A DNA stretch of 64,000 nucleotides from Sisyra terminalis (lineage: Eukaryota; Arthropoda; Insecta; Neuroptera; Sisyridae), in contig OY292277.1 in NCBI GenBank assembly GCA_958496175.1, forward strand, positions 40,931,050 to 40,995,049, written 5' to 3'. The translations under genes and the position numbers were made by a program. The notes under the pieces were generated by a model that worked only from the letters and a program-made list of their open reading frames with translations, was not told the origin of the DNA and did no database searches. Below are positions 61,279 through 64,000 of the stretch, in pieces. How positions within the stretch are numbered: the first letter of the stretch is position 1; each line of letters opens with the position of its first letter.

Positions 61279-61807
61279 TTATTTACCACTAATTTTGGAA
61301 TTATGAAATGATTTCTATTTAAAGTTTTATTAGTATCGAATTGTGTGCTAATAGCTGAGATGGGCAAATTGCTTATAAATCCATTATTTCAGAATCAGGA
61401 AAGTAATTTATTTATAGTAGAAATTAGTTTTCTTTTTTTTTTTTGTAAATTTCTCTAAGTTTTGTAAATGGTCGATAGTTTTTTTACATAGTTAGGTAAA
61501 GATTTAATTGGTTTATATGTTTTTTCTCAATAAATAATGCATTCGCGAACAGATTTGGGCATTCATTAACACATAAATTCACTTCATGAATATTATAGAA
61601 CAGAAACGCGTGTAGTTGTCCGTTTTAGGGAAGTTTAAAACCGGTAATTTGGCGTTTTATGTTTCCTATTAAAATATTTCCATTCTAAACGGCATAATTT
61701 CACCGACATGTTGGCTGAAAGGAAAAAAGGAATTTTACTTACTAAACAAATAAGCCCATAAAAATCACATTCATACGTATGCTCCCACGCGCCTTCGTAT
61801 ATAAGTA
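61279..61807. other. Intergenic stretch, nothing identified
   Basis: AT-rich spacer between the foldback and the Tigger-type MITE. Confidence 0.5.
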
Positions 61808-62031
61808 TTGTGTAATCTCACTAATCCGGCACTATTAAAAACCGGAGGGTGCCGGATTATTGGAATGTTCGGAATTCTGAACTGTAGTGGAAAAGTCATA
61901 GGTAATGAATAAAATAAAGCATTTCATAGAGGGAATAAATGTATATTCAGGTAAAAAGGGGCGAGGGCGGAGAGTATCGGATTATTGAACGTACCGATCT
62001 ATCGAAGTGCCGGATTAGTGAGATTATACTG
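61808..62031. mobile_element. Tigger/pogo-type 224-bp MITE
   Basis: Terminal inverted repeats of about 25 bp: ttgtgtaatctcactaatcc-ggcac on the left and cagtataatctcactaatcc-ggcac inverted from the right, the pattern of Tigger/pogo elements. TA is present at 61806-61807 and 62032-62033 as the target duplication. A second gtgccggattattgg block lies at 61849-61863. No transposase; the short frame crossing the right end is accidental. Confidence 0.88.
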
Positions 62032-62033
62032 TA

Positions 62034-63558
62034 TTGGTATGTTTTGATGCAAGTCGGCACGGGTCGCAGTGTTTCTTCTTGGGACACCCTACTGTATATG
62101 TTAGGAATATTACAAAAATATAAAACGGTAATTTTTCCTTTTCAGTAATCCTCAACTTTATATTGCTCTCTAGTTTTATAGCATTTTCCCCTTCGTCAAA
62201 TATCACGTAACGAAATCTTCAAAAACCGATAATTCAAATACACTTTTGATAATCCCAACAAAAATATAATTTTAAATAAGATCAAAAAATGAATTGCATT
62301 TATCTGGTAGTTGGTATTTCAGGGATTATAGTTATAGCGAGTTAAAGCTTCACATTTACGATGCATAGAAGTAAATTGAGAGCGAAAAACATGAATTATC
62401 AAGAGTCCTGACTCATTATTATAGGAATAAATGCAAAGAAGATTTTCAATGTGTTGGTAGTTCTATCTGTCTAATGCATATATGGGGGAATGGAAGAATT
62501 TATACCAAGTGAATATTGGACATGACGAGCTTTACTTATCGCCACGTTCTTGCATAAATTCAAACGTAAGATCGCTGTTTGCATTTCAAACTCATTGAAG
62601 TGATTAATTGAACAAGGCCAATCCCTTCAAGTGTGCTCTCACTTCCAAATCATTTCATTGCTTTAATTTCAAAATTCACAAAAGAATAAAATGTCTCAAC
62701 AAATCCCTATTTGCTATTGTTTTTGTTTAGGCACTTTACTAAAATGATACCAAAGTCAATAGGAAGACTTCACATAATGCATTTATAGAGCTTTTTGAAG
62801 TTTGTAAGCTTAATTCAATCATTGAGAGTTTGGTCAAAATATTGATAATTCTTTATCTTTTATAATTTACCCATATTTTTTTTCTTATTCTTGAGAACGG
62901 TAAACAAATAGTTTTCAAAACAATTGATTAATAGTTCACATGATACACGTGATCATTGTTCATAATCATATCTTGAAACATCCAAAATTGAATTATTATA
63001 TTTGTTATAATAATTTATCTCATTGTTTAACTTATACTACAAACCTTAGAAATATTCTTATATAAACAAAAATATCTACAAATAATTGGCCTAGATTTTT
63101 TGCAACAAAAAATTTTAAACAAAACTAAGTTTTCTTCATTTTCCCTCCATGTTAGTATCGTTATTGTCCGGGCACCCGTATGCCTATTTTCAACTTTGGC
63201 CAAATTGTTTATTTTTGAAAGTATTTATTTGTATTACTGTCTCATCCACTCGGATTTCCATTCCTGCAATTCTTTGAGGTGATTCATATGTCATTGAATA
63301 TAATTTTATGGTTTCTGAAGTTATACTTCTTTAGCGGCGTTATGAAAAAATAATCAAACTGAGTTTTCAATTAAATATGACACCGTGACGCTACAGTAGG
63401 AAGTTGCTTGCAAATGGTTTGCGAGAAATTTCTAGCATAAGAAGAAAATGCAACAATGCCAGATATTGATCTCGCTAAAAGAGACATGAGCCACCAATTG
63501 CACTACGAATACATTTATGAAAAACCTCATAATAGCGAAACTTTAAATTTCATGTACG
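62034..63558. other. Intergenic stretch, nothing identified
   Basis: AT-rich; no supported feature. Confidence 0.5.
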
Positions 63559-63935
63559 ACCGGCCACATTCCAATATAGTGTGAAAATTCAGTTAACACA
63601 CATTTGAAGATTATAATCAGGTAATGAAACCTTGATTTCCAAAACACGATAATAGACCGGTTACATTCGACTCTAGTGTGAAAATGCAATTAACACATCT
63701 TTTGAGAGTCAAAATCAGGTAATAAGACCTTGAGTTTCAAAATGTGTTAAAATCGACCGCATTCCAACATAGTGGGAAAAAGCAATTAACACATCTTTGG
63801 AGACTCACATAAGGTTATAAAACCTTGAGTTCCAAAAAAAAACCGGTCGCATTCCAACATAGTGTGAAAATGCAATTAACACATCTTTTGAGAGTCAAAA
63901 TCAGGTAATAAAACCTTGAGAATCAAAATTTGTAC
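63559..63935 (+). repeat. Tandem repeat, about four units of 90-97 bp
   Basis: Unit starts, marked by cattccaacatagtg or a variant, fall at 63567, 63664, 63760 and 63850, giving spacings of 97, 96 and 90 bp. Each unit continues gtgaaaatgcaattaacaca, ttttgagagtcaaaatcagg and taataaaaccttgag. Units two and four are most alike. The array stops about 65 bases before the window edge. No open frame runs through the units, so this is a small satellite-like array rather than a repeat protein. Confidence 0.88.
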
Positions 63936-64000
63936 GAGTGATAAGGCCAGGTAGACGAAAGTAGATTCCAGTAGAAATATTTTATTCTTGATCCGAAACC

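Noticed and set aside
61939..62148. 69-codon + strand frame
   Set aside because: It crosses the right terminal inverted repeat of the Tigger-type MITE and has no transposase motif.
63559..63935. CRISPR array
   Set aside because: The units are tandem copies without short identical repeats separated by unique spacers, and the genome is eukaryotic.

Overview
This window looks like arthropod, most likely insect, nuclear DNA. It is strongly AT-rich, one gene has a spliced intron with GT/AG borders, and it holds Jockey-like and RTE-like non-LTR retrotransposon relics, tRNA-derived SINEs, mariner/Tc1, Tigger/pogo and hAT-type DNA transposon remains. I cannot name the order. No bacterial operons, CRISPR arrays or plausible rRNA/tRNA genes were seen.

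Only one host gene is well supported: a two-exon, 388-residue secreted serine protease homologue on the + strand (25549-26814), with a TATA-like box upstream and polyadenylation signals downstream. All three positions of the chymotrypsin catalytic triad are replaced (His to Asn166, Asp to Asn231, Ser to Glu334), so it should be a non-catalytic pseudoprotease.

Almost everything else that can be recognised is decayed or non-autonomous mobile DNA. From left to right: a CpG-rich edge (1-130); a Tigger/pogo-type relic with a PHD-like zinc-finger fragment (672-1577); a 5'-truncated Jockey-type relic (3093-3890); a mariner-type relic (9051-9849); a 473-bp foldback (10440-10912); two SINE copies carrying nested MITEs (14961-15512 and 17766-18095); two converging RT relics (18105-19075); a hAT-like element (21742-22326) splitting a larger repeat; the gene; three foldback elements with hammerhead-like cores (33.7, 37.6 and 60.9 kb); a 1.1-kb long-TIR element (35031-36140); hAT-like elements at 41.0, 43.3 and 50.0 kb; an RTE-type relic (43970-44365); an RT relic broken by a SINE and a hAT-like element (49620-50830); a three-copy repeat with heat-shock-element-like palindromes (53.7, 56.6 and 58.4 kb); a relic of an uncharacterised multicopy arthropod gene family (60255-60830); a Tigger-type MITE (61808-62031); and a 90-97-bp tandem repeat at the right edge (63559-63935).

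The strongest unusual signals are the nested insertions with recoverable target duplications. These include a 154-158-bp element with two different 9-bp duplications, both copies lying within the same SINE family. Other signals are the triad-less protease homologue, the foldbacks carrying CUGANGA...GAAA cores, and an excess of the octamer TGACGTCA. I found no complete new gene system; long stretches hold nothing I can identify.
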